Below are positions 26,701 through 35,199 of a stretch of DNA of 64,000 nt, piece after piece. The position numbers and the translations under genes were made by a program. The stretch is from the NCBI RefSeq assembly GCF_002973525.1, contig NZ_PVEN01000010.1, positions 124,001 to 188,000 of the forward strand. The letters are read 5' to 3'. The notes below the pieces were generated by a model that was not told the DNA's origin, ran no database searches, and saw only the letters and a program-made list of their open reading frames with translations. The stretch is from Paraburkholderia sp. BL21I4N1 (GTDB taxonomy: Bacteria > Pseudomonadota > Gammaproteobacteria > Burkholderiales > Burkholderiaceae). Numbering within the stretch: the first letter of the stretch is position 1; every line of letters begins with the position of its first letter.

Positions 26701-27477
26701 CCCATGCTCGCGCCTGCGCCGCAAACGCCGTCTTGCGCGGACGACGACATTCTCGCGTTTCCGCGTGGCGCGGCGGCGGGCGAGTGTCTGCATCGCATGT
26801 TCGAACTCGCTGACTTTAGCGATCCGACCACCTGGCCGGATGCGATTCGTGGCGCGTTGCGCGAACGTCCGGCGCCGGCCGTGCCGGAACTCGCCGCGCG
26901 TCTGCCGGCAATGATGCATAACCTGCTGACCGACATCGTCAACACCGAACTCGTGCCGGGCATGACGCTCGCCGGCTTGAATCCGCAACGGCGGCTGAAC
27001 GAACTCGAGTTTCTGTTCGCCGCGCCGTCGCTCGATTTCCCGGCGTTGCGCGAACTGCTGATCGAACACGGCTATCCGGACGTGGCACTCGAACCTGGCG
27101 TGCTGCGGGGTTTCGTCAAAGGATTTATCGACATGATCGTCGAGCACGACGGACGCTTCTGGGTCGTCGACTGGAAGTCCAACCATCTGGGCGACACCGT
27201 CGCCGACTATGCGTCGGCGCCGCTCGAAGCGGCGATGGCGAGCCACGCGTATCACCTGCAGGCGTTGCTTTATACGGTCGCCTTGCATCGCTATCTGAAG
27301 ACGCGGGTGCGCGATTACGCGTACGACACGCATATCGGCGGTTACCTGTATCTGTTCGTGCGCGGGGTGCGCCCGGATTGGCGGGATGCCGACGCGGCAG
27401 CCGGCGTGCATGTGCGCCGGCCCGCGTTCGAACTGGTGGCGTTGCTCGACGCGGCCATGATCGGAGGTGGCGTATGA
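23779..27477 (+). CDS. recB: Exodeoxyribonuclease V, beta subunit RecB
   Basis: A 1232-residue RecB, a 3'-5' superfamily 1 helicase fused to the nuclease of RecBCD. Helicase motifs appear in order: Walker A EASAGTGKT (residues about 31-39), LIDEFQDTDPLQF, LVGDPKQAIYSFRAADLHTY, TVHKSKGLEYAVVF and YVALTRAVYRC. The C-terminal nuclease keeps the catalytic D...DxK set in GFIDMI...FWVVDWKSN, so degradation activity should be intact. It starts at 23779 within the last codons of recC (ATGA overlap) and overlaps recD likewise. The longer frame to 23407 is an artefact of the recC overlap. The role is repair of double-strand breaks and degradation of linear foreign DNA. Confidence 0.96.
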   Translation: MSGAVHGYALVAEELDVFGCSLDGVNQIEASAGTGKTWNICALYVRLLLEKNLNADQILVVTFTKAATAELHERIRGRLAELHRAIELDDDGGDPFIQRLFETTLAPDGGIDREAALKVVRRALRTFDQAAIHTIHAFCQRALQEAPFAAAMPFAFEMEADDAALRFEMAADFWREQVEPIAHAHPAFAAWLVAKRAGPASLDEQLARRLKKPLAQLRWGTVDSSGGSADPQAGFDAAREVWQAERDGIVRLLADAQDRLSKTTHKPDHVSAAIAAWTDYFAQGDCHAPPPRAALKLTVSALKKATKVKFEPPGHVFFEHAEALAAAVIAAEAAQRARWLALVETWLDYAPAELVARKRTRRVVSFDDLLSNLYRALEANPWLADALRARYPAALIDEFQDTDPLQFAIFSRIFAPAGPLFLVGDPKQAIYSFRAADLHTYLAARAAASACYTLAVNQRSTAPIVEACNRFFEANPRAFVLDGLDYQPVRAGERRRAPFVDPDASGGDFRIWTLPQGEAALTKREAQSEASEACAAEIVRLLRGARDGAVTIGDEPLAPGHIAVLVQTHRQGSLIKRVLAAWGVGSVELAQASVFATLDAEQIERVLAAVDTPGDLRRLRAALATDWLGLDATSLWRLEQVADTPTAADDPAHAADAMGWVERFSRYRTLWHERGFAVMWRTLMRELRVAQRLVAGVDGERRLTNVNHLAELVQARAATQPGIAPTLRWLAAQRTQGGGEDAQLRLESDRNLVQIVTVHKSKGLEYAVVFCPFLNDGALREPPSSGLPDAREYHDEDGAAVLHYGCDDAEAERASRHASREQAAERARLVYVALTRAVYRCYLVAGTYLSSRSTKESRRSVLNWLAGGGAHSFDDWLAEPPDEAVLAANWQALAGGPVTLQPLPRVERRVPLESLQDSGVRLQARASRRPLRDQWRMASFSGLIAAGSKAEDMPAPTEDVRPDHDETADALAPPPMLAPAPQTPSCADDDILAFPRGAAAGECLHRMFELADFSDPTTWPDAIRGALRERPAPAVPELAARLPAMMHNLLTDIVNTELVPGMTLAGLNPQRRLNELEFLFAAPSLDFPALRELLIEHGYPDVALEPGVLRGFVKGFIDMIVEHDGRFWVVDWKSNHLGDTVADYASAPLEAAMASHAYHLQALLYTVALHRYLKTRVRDYAYDTHIGGYLYLFVRGVRPDWRDADAAAGVHVRRPAFELVALLDAAMIGGGV

Positions 27478-29696
27478 GCACGTTCGATCATGGCGCTTCT
27501 GCGTTGCCGGAAATCGACGACATCGGCGTGAGCTTGCCCGCGCCGGCCGATTTCAGCATGGCGCTTGCCGAGGGTTTTGCACGCCGCATCGGAATGTTGG
27601 CGCGGCGCGGCGGGGCGTCGACCGACGCGGTGAAATGGGCGGCACGGGGCGCGTTCGCCGCCAGCCGCGCAACCGATGAAGGGCACGTGTGCGTGCCGCT
27701 TGCGGTGCTGGCGCGGCGCTTCGATGCGTCGAGCACCGAGGTGCGCGCGGCGTTGTTCGCGAGCGGCATGGCCAGCGACGGGTCGCAGACCTCGGCGGCG
27801 TTGCGGCCGCTGGTGATCGATGGGCAAGGGCGTTTGTACCTCGCGCGTTACTACGATTACGAGCGGCGCCTGGCGCGCTCGCTGGTGGCGCATGCGGAGG
27901 CGGGGCATGCTGCCGGTGACGGGCTTTCCTCACAGACGCGGATCACGATCGGCGAGGGGCATTCGGCGCAAGCGCTCATCGCGGAGGGCGAGGCTAAAGC
28001 GGCGGCGACCTCTCGTGGGAGCGCCGCTACAGGCGGCGGCGCCGACCTTGCTTCCACGGCGCAGGCCAACGCCGCCGCGCTTCACCAGCGCCTGCTGCGC
28101 TACTTCGGCCCGCCCAAAGACGACGAAGTCGACTGGCAACGCGTCGCGGCCGTCATGGCGTTGTCGGGGCGCCTGACCATCGTCAGCGGCGGCCCCGGCA
28201 CCGGCAAGACCACCACCGTGGTCGGCGTGCTGGCCTGTCTGCTCGACGCGCGCGTCGATCTGCGCATTGCCCTCGCGGCGCCTACCGGCAAGGCCGCGCA
28301 ACGTATGCAGGAAGCCTTGCTCGCGCGCGCCGGCGACTTGCCGCCCGAACTGGCCGAACGTTTGCCGCAGACGTCGTACACGTTGCATCGTCTGCTCGGC
28401 TCCGGGCCGGGCGGACGCTTCCGGCACCATCGCGACAATCCGTTGCCGTACGACGTCGTCGTGATCGACGAGGCGTCGATGATCGACGTCGCGATGGCCG
28501 CGCATCTGCTCGACGCGGTCGCGCCGCAGACGCGGCTCGTGATGCTGGGCGACAAGGATCAACTCGCCGCCGTCGAAGCCGGCGCGGTGTTTGCCGAACT
28601 CAGCGCGCGGCCGACGTTCACGCAACCCGGCTTGCAGCGGATCGCCGACGCGTTGGGTATCGGGAAGACACGGCTTGCGCAGGCGTTGCCCAAAGTCTCG
28701 CGCGGTGTCGGCGAAGACCCGGATGCGCTTTTCGCACAGACAGACGGCGCTGCGCCGGACGATTTCGATCACCCGCCTCACGACCTCTTTTCGCCGACAG
28801 GCGAGCCCGACGCGTTCGAAGATCCGCGGGCAGGCGACCTGTTCGACGACGCGTCGTCGTCGCCCAATGCAGACAATCCGCTCGCCGATTGCGTCGTCTG
28901 GCTCGAGCGCAACTACCGCTTCGGTCTCGATTCGCCGATCGGCCGTCTGTCGGTGGCGATCCGCAACGGCTCGGCCGGCGCGGCGCTCGACGTGCTCGTC
29001 ACCGATCCGGTCGATGCATGCGCCGCCGCGCTGCATGAAGACACCCAGCCGACACTTGCCGAACGCACCGTCGCGCGACTCGCCGCCGGCTTTGCACCGT
29101 ATGCCGACGCACTGGCCGAAGCACTGGCCGCCGACACACCGGATCCGCTGCCGCTGTTCGACGCGCTGAACCGTTTCCGCATCTTGTGCGCTACCCGTTC
29201 CGGACCCCGTGGCGTCGATCAGGTGAATACGCTCATGGCCGCTCAGGTGCGGCGTTCGGCTGGGGTCACGCTGGCGGTGGGCGCGCAGTGGTTCGCGGGG
29301 CGTCCGGTGATGGTGACGCGCAACGACTACGCGCTGGGCCTGTTCAACGGCGACATCGGTATCGCATTGCCGGGAGCAGGCGGCGCGTTGCGAGTCTATT
29401 TCCGTACCGGCGACGGCGGTTTGCGAGCGGTGTCGCCGGCCGCGCTTCCGCCGCACGATACGGCGTTCGCGCTCACGGTCCACAAGTCGCAAGGCTCGGA
29501 GTTCGAGCACGCGGTATTGATGCTGCCGGCGGTATTGAGTCGCGTGTTGTCGCGCGAGCTGGTGTACACGGCGATTACCCGGGCGCGTGAGCGGGTCGAA
29601 GTGATCGGCTCGCGAGCCGTGCTGGCGCAAGCGATCGCGACGCCCACACAGCGCGATTCGGGGCTCGCGGCGCGGATCGCGGAGGCGTGGCGTTGA
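27474..29696 (+). CDS. recD: Exodeoxyribonuclease V, alpha subunit RecD
   Basis: A 740-residue RecD, the 5'-3' superfamily 1B helicase of RecBCD. Walker A is SGGPGTGKTTTVVG (residues about 238-250), Walker B is VVIDEASMID, and the C-terminal motifs are TVHKSQGSEFEHAV and YTAITRARERVEV. The ATG at 27474 overlaps the recB stop by ATGA. About 65 residues at 403-470 are an Asp/Pro-rich insertion (including DDFDHPPHDLFSPTG) that the standard E. coli RecD helicase core, as I recall it, does not have; it probably forms a surface loop. The gene ends one base before the convergent VC0807-like gene. Confidence 0.95.
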   Translation: MSTFDHGASALPEIDDIGVSLPAPADFSMALAEGFARRIGMLARRGGASTDAVKWAARGAFAASRATDEGHVCVPLAVLARRFDASSTEVRAALFASGMASDGSQTSAALRPLVIDGQGRLYLARYYDYERRLARSLVAHAEAGHAAGDGLSSQTRITIGEGHSAQALIAEGEAKAAATSRGSAATGGGADLASTAQANAAALHQRLLRYFGPPKDDEVDWQRVAAVMALSGRLTIVSGGPGTGKTTTVVGVLACLLDARVDLRIALAAPTGKAAQRMQEALLARAGDLPPELAERLPQTSYTLHRLLGSGPGGRFRHHRDNPLPYDVVVIDEASMIDVAMAAHLLDAVAPQTRLVMLGDKDQLAAVEAGAVFAELSARPTFTQPGLQRIADALGIGKTRLAQALPKVSRGVGEDPDALFAQTDGAAPDDFDHPPHDLFSPTGEPDAFEDPRAGDLFDDASSSPNADNPLADCVVWLERNYRFGLDSPIGRLSVAIRNGSAGAALDVLVTDPVDACAAALHEDTQPTLAERTVARLAAGFAPYADALAEALAADTPDPLPLFDALNRFRILCATRSGPRGVDQVNTLMAAQVRRSAGVTLAVGAQWFAGRPVMVTRNDYALGLFNGDIGIALPGAGGALRVYFRTGDGGLRAVSPAALPPHDTAFALTVHKSQGSEFEHAVLMLPAVLSRVLSRELVYTAITRARERVEVIGSRAVLAQAIATPTQRDSGLAARIAEAWR

Positions 29697-30338
29697 TCAG
29701 CTTGCCACGCTGTCCGCCGGCACGCGGGCTTCGCTGCGCTTGCGCAGGCTCTTGCGGTACCACATGGTCCAGACCGTCAGCGCGCCGTAAATGCCGTAGC
29801 CGATGAAGGGCGAGATCACCAGGAAGCGCTCGATCGGCCACGTCAGCGCCATCCACGACCTGAGCGCCGTTTCGCCGGTCAGGCCGACGCCCCATACCAG
29901 CGTCATCAGGCGCAGCGCGCCGGAGAGGCCTGGCCGTTCCTGCATCAGCGCTTCGAAGCGCGCGGCGCCGCCTTCCATTTCACGCGCGACACTGGCGCGC
30001 GCGAGGTAAAAAATCAGCGGACGGCGCATCGGCAAAGACAGCAGAAACGCCACGCCGATCGCGCCGGATACCAGCGACTCGCGCAATAGCAGCATGCGCG
30101 GACTGCCGCCCAGCGCCATCGCGCCGATCGACAGCACGATGCCGCCCACGACGATCACGCTCAGCGCGTCGACGCGCCGGAAGCGCACCAGTTCGATCAG
30201 GCTCCAGAGGATCGGTGGCACTGCGGAGGCGATCAGCGCGCCAGTCTCGCCCAACTGCGGATGCGAATAGCGGTACACGAGCCACGGCAGCAGAAAATTG
30301 ACGACCAGTTCCAGCACAAAACCCGGACGGAGTTTCAT
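29697..30338 (-). CDS. VC0807-like integral membrane protein
   Basis: A 213-residue polytopic membrane protein with about six hydrophobic helices (FVLELVVNFLLPWLVY near the N-terminus, then ALSVIVVGGIVLSIGAMAL, LVSGAIGVAFLLSL, WMALTWPIERFLVISPF, GYGIYGALTVW). The PMRRPLIFYLAR loop and overall layout fit the VC0807 family, which has no known function. It ends directly against recD on the opposite strand. Family assignment is from memory of the motif pattern and is moderate. Confidence 0.65.
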   Translation of the reverse strand: MKLRPGFVLELVVNFLLPWLVYRYSHPQLGETGALIASAVPPILWSLIELVRFRRVDALSVIVVGGIVLSIGAMALGGSPRMLLLRESLVSGAIGVAFLLSLPMRRPLIFYLARASVAREMEGGAARFEALMQERPGLSGALRLMTLVWGVGLTGETALRSWMALTWPIERFLVISPFIGYGIYGALTVWTMWYRKSLRKRSEARVPADSVAS

Positions 30339-30503
30339 ATGAATTTACGCTGTAAGCGGAAAGCGCAGTATCCGCGAACTGAGTGCGTTGAAGCAAATAG
30401 TTTTTCGCATCGGCACTCGTGTCCGATAGTCCGTAGCCCGTGACGGGCTGCGCGCCGCGTGCCTCGCTGTGTACACTGACGTCTCTTTGCCCAGACCCGC
30501 CTC

Positions 30504-30908
30504 ATGACTTCCCGCTATCCGATCCCGCCGAACGAAATCGAGTTGACCGCCGTGCGCGCGCAAGGCGCGGGCGGGCAGAACGTCAACAAGGTGTCGAGCG
30601 CCATTCATCTGCGTTTCGACGTGCAGGCTTCGTCGTTGCCGGAGGTGTTGAAGATGCGGCTGCTTGCGCTGTCCGATCATCGCTTGACGCGCGACGGCGT
30701 GGTGATCATCAAGGCGCAGGAACACCGCACTCAGGAGATGAATCGCGCGGCGGCGTTGGCGCGGCTCGACGAGTTGATCGAGAGCGTCAGCGTGACGCGC
30801 AAGCCTCGGGTCGCGACCCGGCCCACACGCGCGTCGAATCGGCGTCGGCTGGATGGCAAGGCTAAACGCAGCGAGATCAAATCCGGCCGCGGGCGCGTGG
30901 AGGATTGA
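30504..30908 (+). CDS. arfB: Alternative ribosome-rescue factor ArfB (peptidyl-tRNA hydrolase)
   Basis: A 134-residue ArfB/YaeJ protein. It frees ribosomes stalled on truncated messages by hydrolysing peptidyl-tRNA. The catalytic GGQ motif appears in AVRAQGAGGQNVNKVSSAIH at residues about 17-36. The C-terminal tail is basic (RPTRASNRRRLDGKAKRSEI), as needed to sit in the empty mRNA channel. It is too short for a full peptide-chain release factor, which separates it from PrfA and PrfB. It stands alone between two leftward genes. Confidence 0.95.
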   Translation: MTSRYPIPPNEIELTAVRAQGAGGQNVNKVSSAIHLRFDVQASSLPEVLKMRLLALSDHRLTRDGVVIIKAQEHRTQEMNRAAALARLDELIESVSVTRKPRVATRPTRASNRRRLDGKAKRSEIKSGRGRVED

Positions 30909-30931
30909 CCGGCGTGGGCTGATCGACGCGA

Positions 30932-32266
30932 TTAACGCTTGCCGCCGCGCCCACCGTGACGCCCGTCCACTGCGGTTGCGATCGGCACGAAGTCCACGCA
31001 CAGCACATGCGTCTCGCCGCTGCGCTCGAACGCGATCGCCGCGGTATAGCAATCCTGACCGTCCGCCAGCGAATAATGCGGCCCCATCATCGCAACGCGT
31101 CCCGGTGCGGCGAGCGCATGCTTGAAATAGGCGCGCCGCGACCAGTTGCCGCGCGTGTCGGTATAGAGCGGCGCGAGCCGCAGCGGGGGCGGCGGCACCG
31201 AGGCGGCCGTGACCGAAGGCTGGGTCTGCTCGCCCTGGCCGTCGGTGATGAACACCCGGCGCGCTTCGCTCAGATGCCAGATCTTTTGCGCCGCCTGACG
31301 CAGATCGCCGGTGGTCTTGAAGGCGTCGACGGCGGCCAGCACGCTTTCCGCGAAGCCCTCGAAACCGAGCCGCTGGTGACCCGCATGCTCGCGTTCGTAC
31401 GCGGCGAACTTGGTCCACATCGACTCGATCAGCGCCGGCACTTTGGCGCAGGCCGCCTGCACTGAGCCCTTCGGTTGACCGAGCCAGAAACCCTGCACGA
31501 AGTCGACGTCGGCCTGCATCAGAATCATCAACTCCTCGTCGGTCTCGACGCCTTCGGCCAGCACGAGTGTGCCGGACTGATGCAACATCGCGATCAGATG
31601 GCTGATCATCGAATCGTCGCCCTCGCGCTTGCCCGCGCGCGCCACCAGCGAACGGTCGAGTTTGACGATGTCGGGACGGAAGCGCCACACGCGGTCGAAG
31701 TTCGAAAAGCCTGTGCCGAAATCGTCGATCGCGATCAGGAAGTCGCGCGGTTGCGACGCGGCGAGCATGCTGGCGACGGCGGATTCGTCGTCGGCGGGTT
31801 GCTCCAGCACCTCGATCACGATGCGTTCCTGCGGCAGGCCGAAATGCGCCGACAGTTCGTCGATAAACGTGCGTTGCGGCCAGCCTGTTTCAAATACCTG
31901 CGGACGCGTATTCAGAAACAGCCAGCCGGTGCTGATGCCTTGCTCCATGAAATTCGCCACATGCAGACAGCGCGCGATGCGGTCGAGTTCGCGCGCGTCG
32001 GCGGCGGAGCGGGTGCCGGAGAACAGCACTTCAGGCGAGACCGGCAGGCCGACCGGATCGAACGCGCGCAGCAAGCCCTCATAACCCACCACGCACTGAT
32101 GCGTGACCGACAGCACCGGCTGGAACACGCTGTGCAGCGTCAAGGCGCGCCACGTCGCGGTCCAGCCGGACTCGTCCCGGACCAGATGCGGCAGCAGGCC
32201 GCTCAGAGTCACTTCGCTGACGCTTGGCATAGACGCGGGCATAAAGGCGGGCACGAGAGCGGACAT
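30932..32266 (-). CDS. EAL-domain cyclic di-GMP phosphodiesterase-like protein
   Basis: A 444-residue protein with an EAL domain in its N-terminal half. The name-giving motif reads EGL (YEGLLRAF) instead of EAL. The other metal and catalytic residues are present: Asn in LNTRPQVF, Glu in VIEVLEQP, the DDFGTG loop, Lys in VKLDRSL, and Glu in AEGVET. Activity is therefore plausible despite the Gly. The C-terminal 170 residues (helical then beta-rich, RAYFKHALAAPGRVAMMGPH) look like a separate sensory region. No membrane segment is visible. I start at ATG 32266; the longer frame adds only basic low-complexity residues. Confidence 0.85.
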   Translation of the reverse strand: MSALVPAFMPASMPSVSEVTLSGLLPHLVRDESGWTATWRALTLHSVFQPVLSVTHQCVVGYEGLLRAFDPVGLPVSPEVLFSGTRSAADARELDRIARCLHVANFMEQGISTGWLFLNTRPQVFETGWPQRTFIDELSAHFGLPQERIVIEVLEQPADDESAVASMLAASQPRDFLIAIDDFGTGFSNFDRVWRFRPDIVKLDRSLVARAGKREGDDSMISHLIAMLHQSGTLVLAEGVETDEELMILMQADVDFVQGFWLGQPKGSVQAACAKVPALIESMWTKFAAYEREHAGHQRLGFEGFAESVLAAVDAFKTTGDLRQAAQKIWHLSEARRVFITDGQGEQTQPSVTAASVPPPPLRLAPLYTDTRGNWSRRAYFKHALAAPGRVAMMGPHYSLADGQDCYTAAIAFERSGETHVLCVDFVPIATAVDGRHGGRGGKR

Positions 32267-32820
32267 GGTGACATCGCGGCAAGCAGGTGACGGGGCGCGC
32301 AAACTGCTTCGGCGCGCAACGGATGCACAGCCCATTCGTCGGCAGGGCAGGACGGATACAGCCCAGGAACGCGCAGAGCGATGCCAGCCATGCCGGACTC
32401 CGGCGGAGTATTCAAACCAGTCTAGCAGTTTGCAATTCGCATGAATGTGCGGGTTATCACAGACGCGGGGACAGAACTGATGGCCGCGTCAACCGCCTGC
32501 TACAAGGTTATCCGGCGGCTTGCCGTGCCCGCATGTCACGTGCTCTGCCTGATTTCGCTTGCGCGCTCGCCGTGCATGAAAACAGGTCGGGCGGCTCGCA
32601 ATCAATCGTCCGTATTAAACCGAGCGTAGCAGTGCGGGAAACGGGCACCCGCCAAAATTTAGGCCAGGACGGTGCTCAGACGTTTTGTGTGACGCAAGCG
32701 GTTTTGTCAGGCGAGACGCGAGGCGGTGAAAGCGCTCGTCTCGCGGCGCGCGGCGGCCGCCTGCACGATTGACGCCCGGCGGGTATGCTGCTGCTTCTTT
32801 TCGTCTATTGGAGGTTGGGC
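32267..32820. other. Intergenic region, no gene seen
   Basis: About 550 bases between the leftward EAL gene and the rightward monooxygenase-like gene. I see only short unsupported frames. The divergent promoters of both genes must lie here, but none is clear. Confidence 0.4.
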
Positions 32821-33111
32821 ATGTCGGAAATCGCAGTGGTCGCAATCTCGGTCGCGAAGCCGGGCTATGAAGAGCAACTGCGTCAGGCGGCCGAAGGGAT
32901 CGTCGGACCGACGCGCAACGAGCAGGGCGCGCTTCAGTACGACCTGCATCGCGACGTGCAGGAGCCGCGCCGGTTTGTGTTCGTCGAGCGTTGGGAAAGT
33001 CAGGAAGCGCTGGCGGCGCATGCCAGGTCCGCGCATATCGCGGCTTATAAGCAAGCCGTGGCGGACTGGGTCGAACACTCGGAAATCCGCGTGTTGTCGA
33101 AGATCGTGTAA
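32821..33111 (+). CDS. Antibiotic biosynthesis monooxygenase-fold protein (YgiN-like)
   Basis: A 96-residue dimeric ABM-fold protein. Characteristic elements are YEEQLRQAAEGIVGPTRNEQG, GALQYDLHRDVQEPRRFVFV and ERWESQEALAAHARSAH. Such proteins act as quinol or small aromatic monooxygenases without cofactors. The start at 32821 is set by GGAGG about 7 bases upstream; the longer frame from 32785 adds a hydrophobic stretch not seen in the family. The substrate is unknown. Confidence 0.88.
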   Translation: MSEIAVVAISVAKPGYEEQLRQAAEGIVGPTRNEQGALQYDLHRDVQEPRRFVFVERWESQEALAAHARSAHIAAYKQAVADWVEHSEIRVLSKIV

Positions 33112-33225
33112 GTGGTCGAATGAGTGGTCGAACGATTCGTTCGACCACTGTGCGCCACGGCGAGCGGCTGGCGGTCCGGAAAACGGGGCCGCGCGGCGCT
33201 CGCCGTTGGCGTTTACGGCGTGGCT

Positions 33226-33483
33226 TTAATGCGTGGCTTGCGGGACGTCGAGGATCAGGATGATGGTCCAGTCGGCGTCGCCATCATGGTGATACTGACG
33301 TTCCGCGACGATGAACGGTTGCTGCTTGCCGTCCGGGCCGAGAAACAGCACGTCGCCTTCCATCGGCAGGCATTCGACGGGCGGCAGCGCCAGAAACGCT
33401 TCCTGACCGCCGCGCGGCATCAGTTTTTCGATTTTCTTGGATGCTGCTTCGGTCCATTCGATATCTAGCTGGATGTTGCTCAT
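33226..33483 (-). CDS. Conserved hypothetical protein
   Basis: An 85-residue protein with no signal peptide or membrane segment. It begins MSNIQLDIEWTEAASKKIEK and has a beta-rich middle (GDVLFLGPDGKQQPFIVAER). I recognise no named domain. Codon bias and an upstream GGA-containing site support it as real. A strong terminator at 33608-33638 separates it from the gene to its right. Confidence 0.6.
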   Translation of the reverse strand: MSNIQLDIEWTEAASKKIEKLMPRGGQEAFLALPPVECLPMEGDVLFLGPDGKQQPFIVAERQYHHDGDADWTIILILDVPQATH

Positions 33484-33607
33484 GCTGTCCTCCGCACCAG
33501 GGTGCGCACGGGTTAGGGGAGTCCGGCTGGGCGCCGGACGGTGCGCGACTGTAGCACACCGTCAGCGCGGCGCCGCGGCTTCGCTGCCGGACCATTAGAC
33601 AACAAAA

Positions 33608-33638
33608 AAGCCGAAGCCGGCGGTGCCGGCTTCGGCTT
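33608..33638 (-). terminator. Intrinsic terminator of the gene at 33721
   Basis: A perfect 14-bp stem (33608-33621 with 33625-33638) and a GGT loop. Its left flank is an A run at 33604-33609, so on the minus strand it ends in a T tract, fitting termination of the leftward gene at 33721-33963. The right flank has TTTT, so it may also work in the other direction. Confidence 0.88.
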
Positions 33639-33720
33639 TTCACCTTCGCGGCGGGGCCGCGGGTGACGGTAGTGGTGCGCGAAAAATCCAGGCTGCGGAT
33701 TCGTGCAGTGGACGCTGCGC

Positions 33721-33963
33721 TTACGAACTGGCGGCGTCGGCCTTGGCGGCCTTCTTGTGATGCGGAGCCATCTTGTGATGTTTCATCGGCATGGCCGGTG
33801 CGCTTTCCATCGCCTGCTGACGGTTTTGCAAATCTTGCGCACGTTGTTCGACGTCGGCGGCCTTGGCCGGATCGGTGCTCATCATGACGCCGTTGTCCTG
33901 CGCATAAGCCGCGCCCGTTACGGCACTGAGGGAAACCAGGATCGCCAGGGACACTTTCTTCAT
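33721..33963 (-). CDS. Small exported protein with His/Lys-rich motif
   Basis: An 80-residue protein with a clear signal peptide (MKKVSLAILVSLSAVTGAA, cleavage near AYA-QD). The mature part is hydrophilic, with a coiled-coil-prone segment (VEQRAQDLQNRQQAMESA) and a PMKHHKMAPHHKK motif that could bind metal ions. It has no named family that I can identify. The strong GGAGGTAAC site ahead of the ATG (positions 33966-33974 read on the minus strand) supports the start. Metal binding is inference from residue content only. Confidence 0.75.
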   Translation of the reverse strand: MKKVSLAILVSLSAVTGAAYAQDNGVMMSTDPAKAADVEQRAQDLQNRQQAMESAPAMPMKHHKMAPHHKKAAKADAASS

Positions 33964-34214
33964 CGTTACCTCCGCAGAGTGGTTATGGACCCGAGTATTT
34001 GCCTGTCCAAACGGAAAGACAATGCATTCTAGCCAGCAATATCCGCTCCAGCAGATGGTTTTCTCACTCCGATGACAATTCGTTACATCTTGTTACGTTC
34101 CGTCAACACACGTCGCCCGGGACGATTCCGCTCGATGCGCGCAGTCGACATGCATGGCGGATACAGCAAACATTCGCATCTCTAAATAAAGCGGCGTGTT
34201 GAGCTGCTCGTATT

Positions 34215-34970
34215 TCAAAACCAACCCATCGCGCTATATACATAAAACTGCCCGATGCCGATCAACTCGTGCAACGCGGTCTCCGCGCTCACCAGATTGT
34301 CATAACGCGGGAGTACACCGAGTTGGGCACGGCGGGCGCTCGATATCATTGGTTGCGGCTCGAGACCGAAGCGCCGGAAGTCGAGCAGCGCGCGCGGCAT
34401 GTGATACGCGGATGTGACGAGTATCAAGGCGTCGTAGCGCGACCGGCCGAGAATGGACGACACGTTGCGGGCGTTTTCGTACGTGGTGCGGCTGGTGTTT
34501 TCCAGCACGATATCCGCGCGCGGCACCTGGTCGCGCAGCAGATAGGGCAGGTAGGTATCGGCCTCGGTCGCGCTATGCCGCTGCGGATTGCCGCCGCTGA
34601 CGATCACCTGGCAACTGGCCGCGCTTCGCTTGCAGGCGGCGTAGCTCTGCGCGCTGACGGTAATGCGCGCGAGGACGTCGTGCGGCGGGACGAGCACGTG
34701 GTCGTGGTCGTAGCGGGTGCCGCCGCCGAGCAGAATGATCGCGGTGCGCGGCGCGTATCTGGCGGGCTGCACGGTCTGTTCGTGCGGCTGCGCGAGATCC
34801 AGCAAAGGGGCGGTGAGCCAGCCCGCGGCGAGCAACCAGAACACGGCGATTGCGCCGACGGCGAGGGGGCGGCGGGCGCGTTTCCATAGCACGATTGCTG
34901 CAAAAAAAAGCGCTAATAAAGTGAATAGAATCAATTTAAATGGGGTAACGTATGACTTTCGGGATAAATC
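34215..34970 (-). CDS. YdcF/DUF218-family membrane protein
   Basis: A 251-residue protein with two N-terminal transmembrane helices (FKLILFTLLALFFAAIVLW and AVGAIAVFWLLAAGWLTAPL), then a DUF218 Rossmann-like domain. Family signatures are AIILLGGGTRYD, CQVIVSGGN, ENTSRTTYENARN and LVTSAYHMPRAL. Related ElyC/YdcF proteins are linked to envelope carbon or undecaprenyl metabolism. I favour ATG 34970, because it starts just ahead of the first helix, over an ATG 11 codons upstream. It ends about 250 bases from the small exported gene and has no obvious operon partner. Confidence 0.85.
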   Translation of the reverse strand, partial: DLSRKSYVTPFKLILFTLLALFFAAIVLWKRARRPLAVGAIAVFWLLAAGWLTAPLLDLAQPHEQTVQPARYAPRTAIILLGGGTRYDHDHVLVPPHDVLARITVSAQSYAACKRSAASCQVIVSGGNPQRHSATEADTYLPYLLRDQVPRADIVLENTSRTTYENARNVSSILGRSRYDALILVTSAYHMPRALLDFRRFGLEPQPMISSARRAQLGVLPRYDNLVSAETALHELIGIGQFYVYSAMGWF

Positions 34971-35199
34971 CATGGGCTTGCTATCGCGCCGCAGCGGTTG
35001 CATCGTCGGCTCGTGGACAGAACGCTAACATGCCGTTCAGACGGGGGTTCCGAAAACGAGGCCAGGCAGCACCTGGCGGATTCGGCCGCACCAGATGCGG
35101 CGAGATTCCAGCCAAGGGCGGGTGCTGAGCGCGTCACTGGTGGCGCGGTGACGTGTTGGGCATAGATGTGTCATAGCTGCACTTTAAGAAAGAAGTGAG

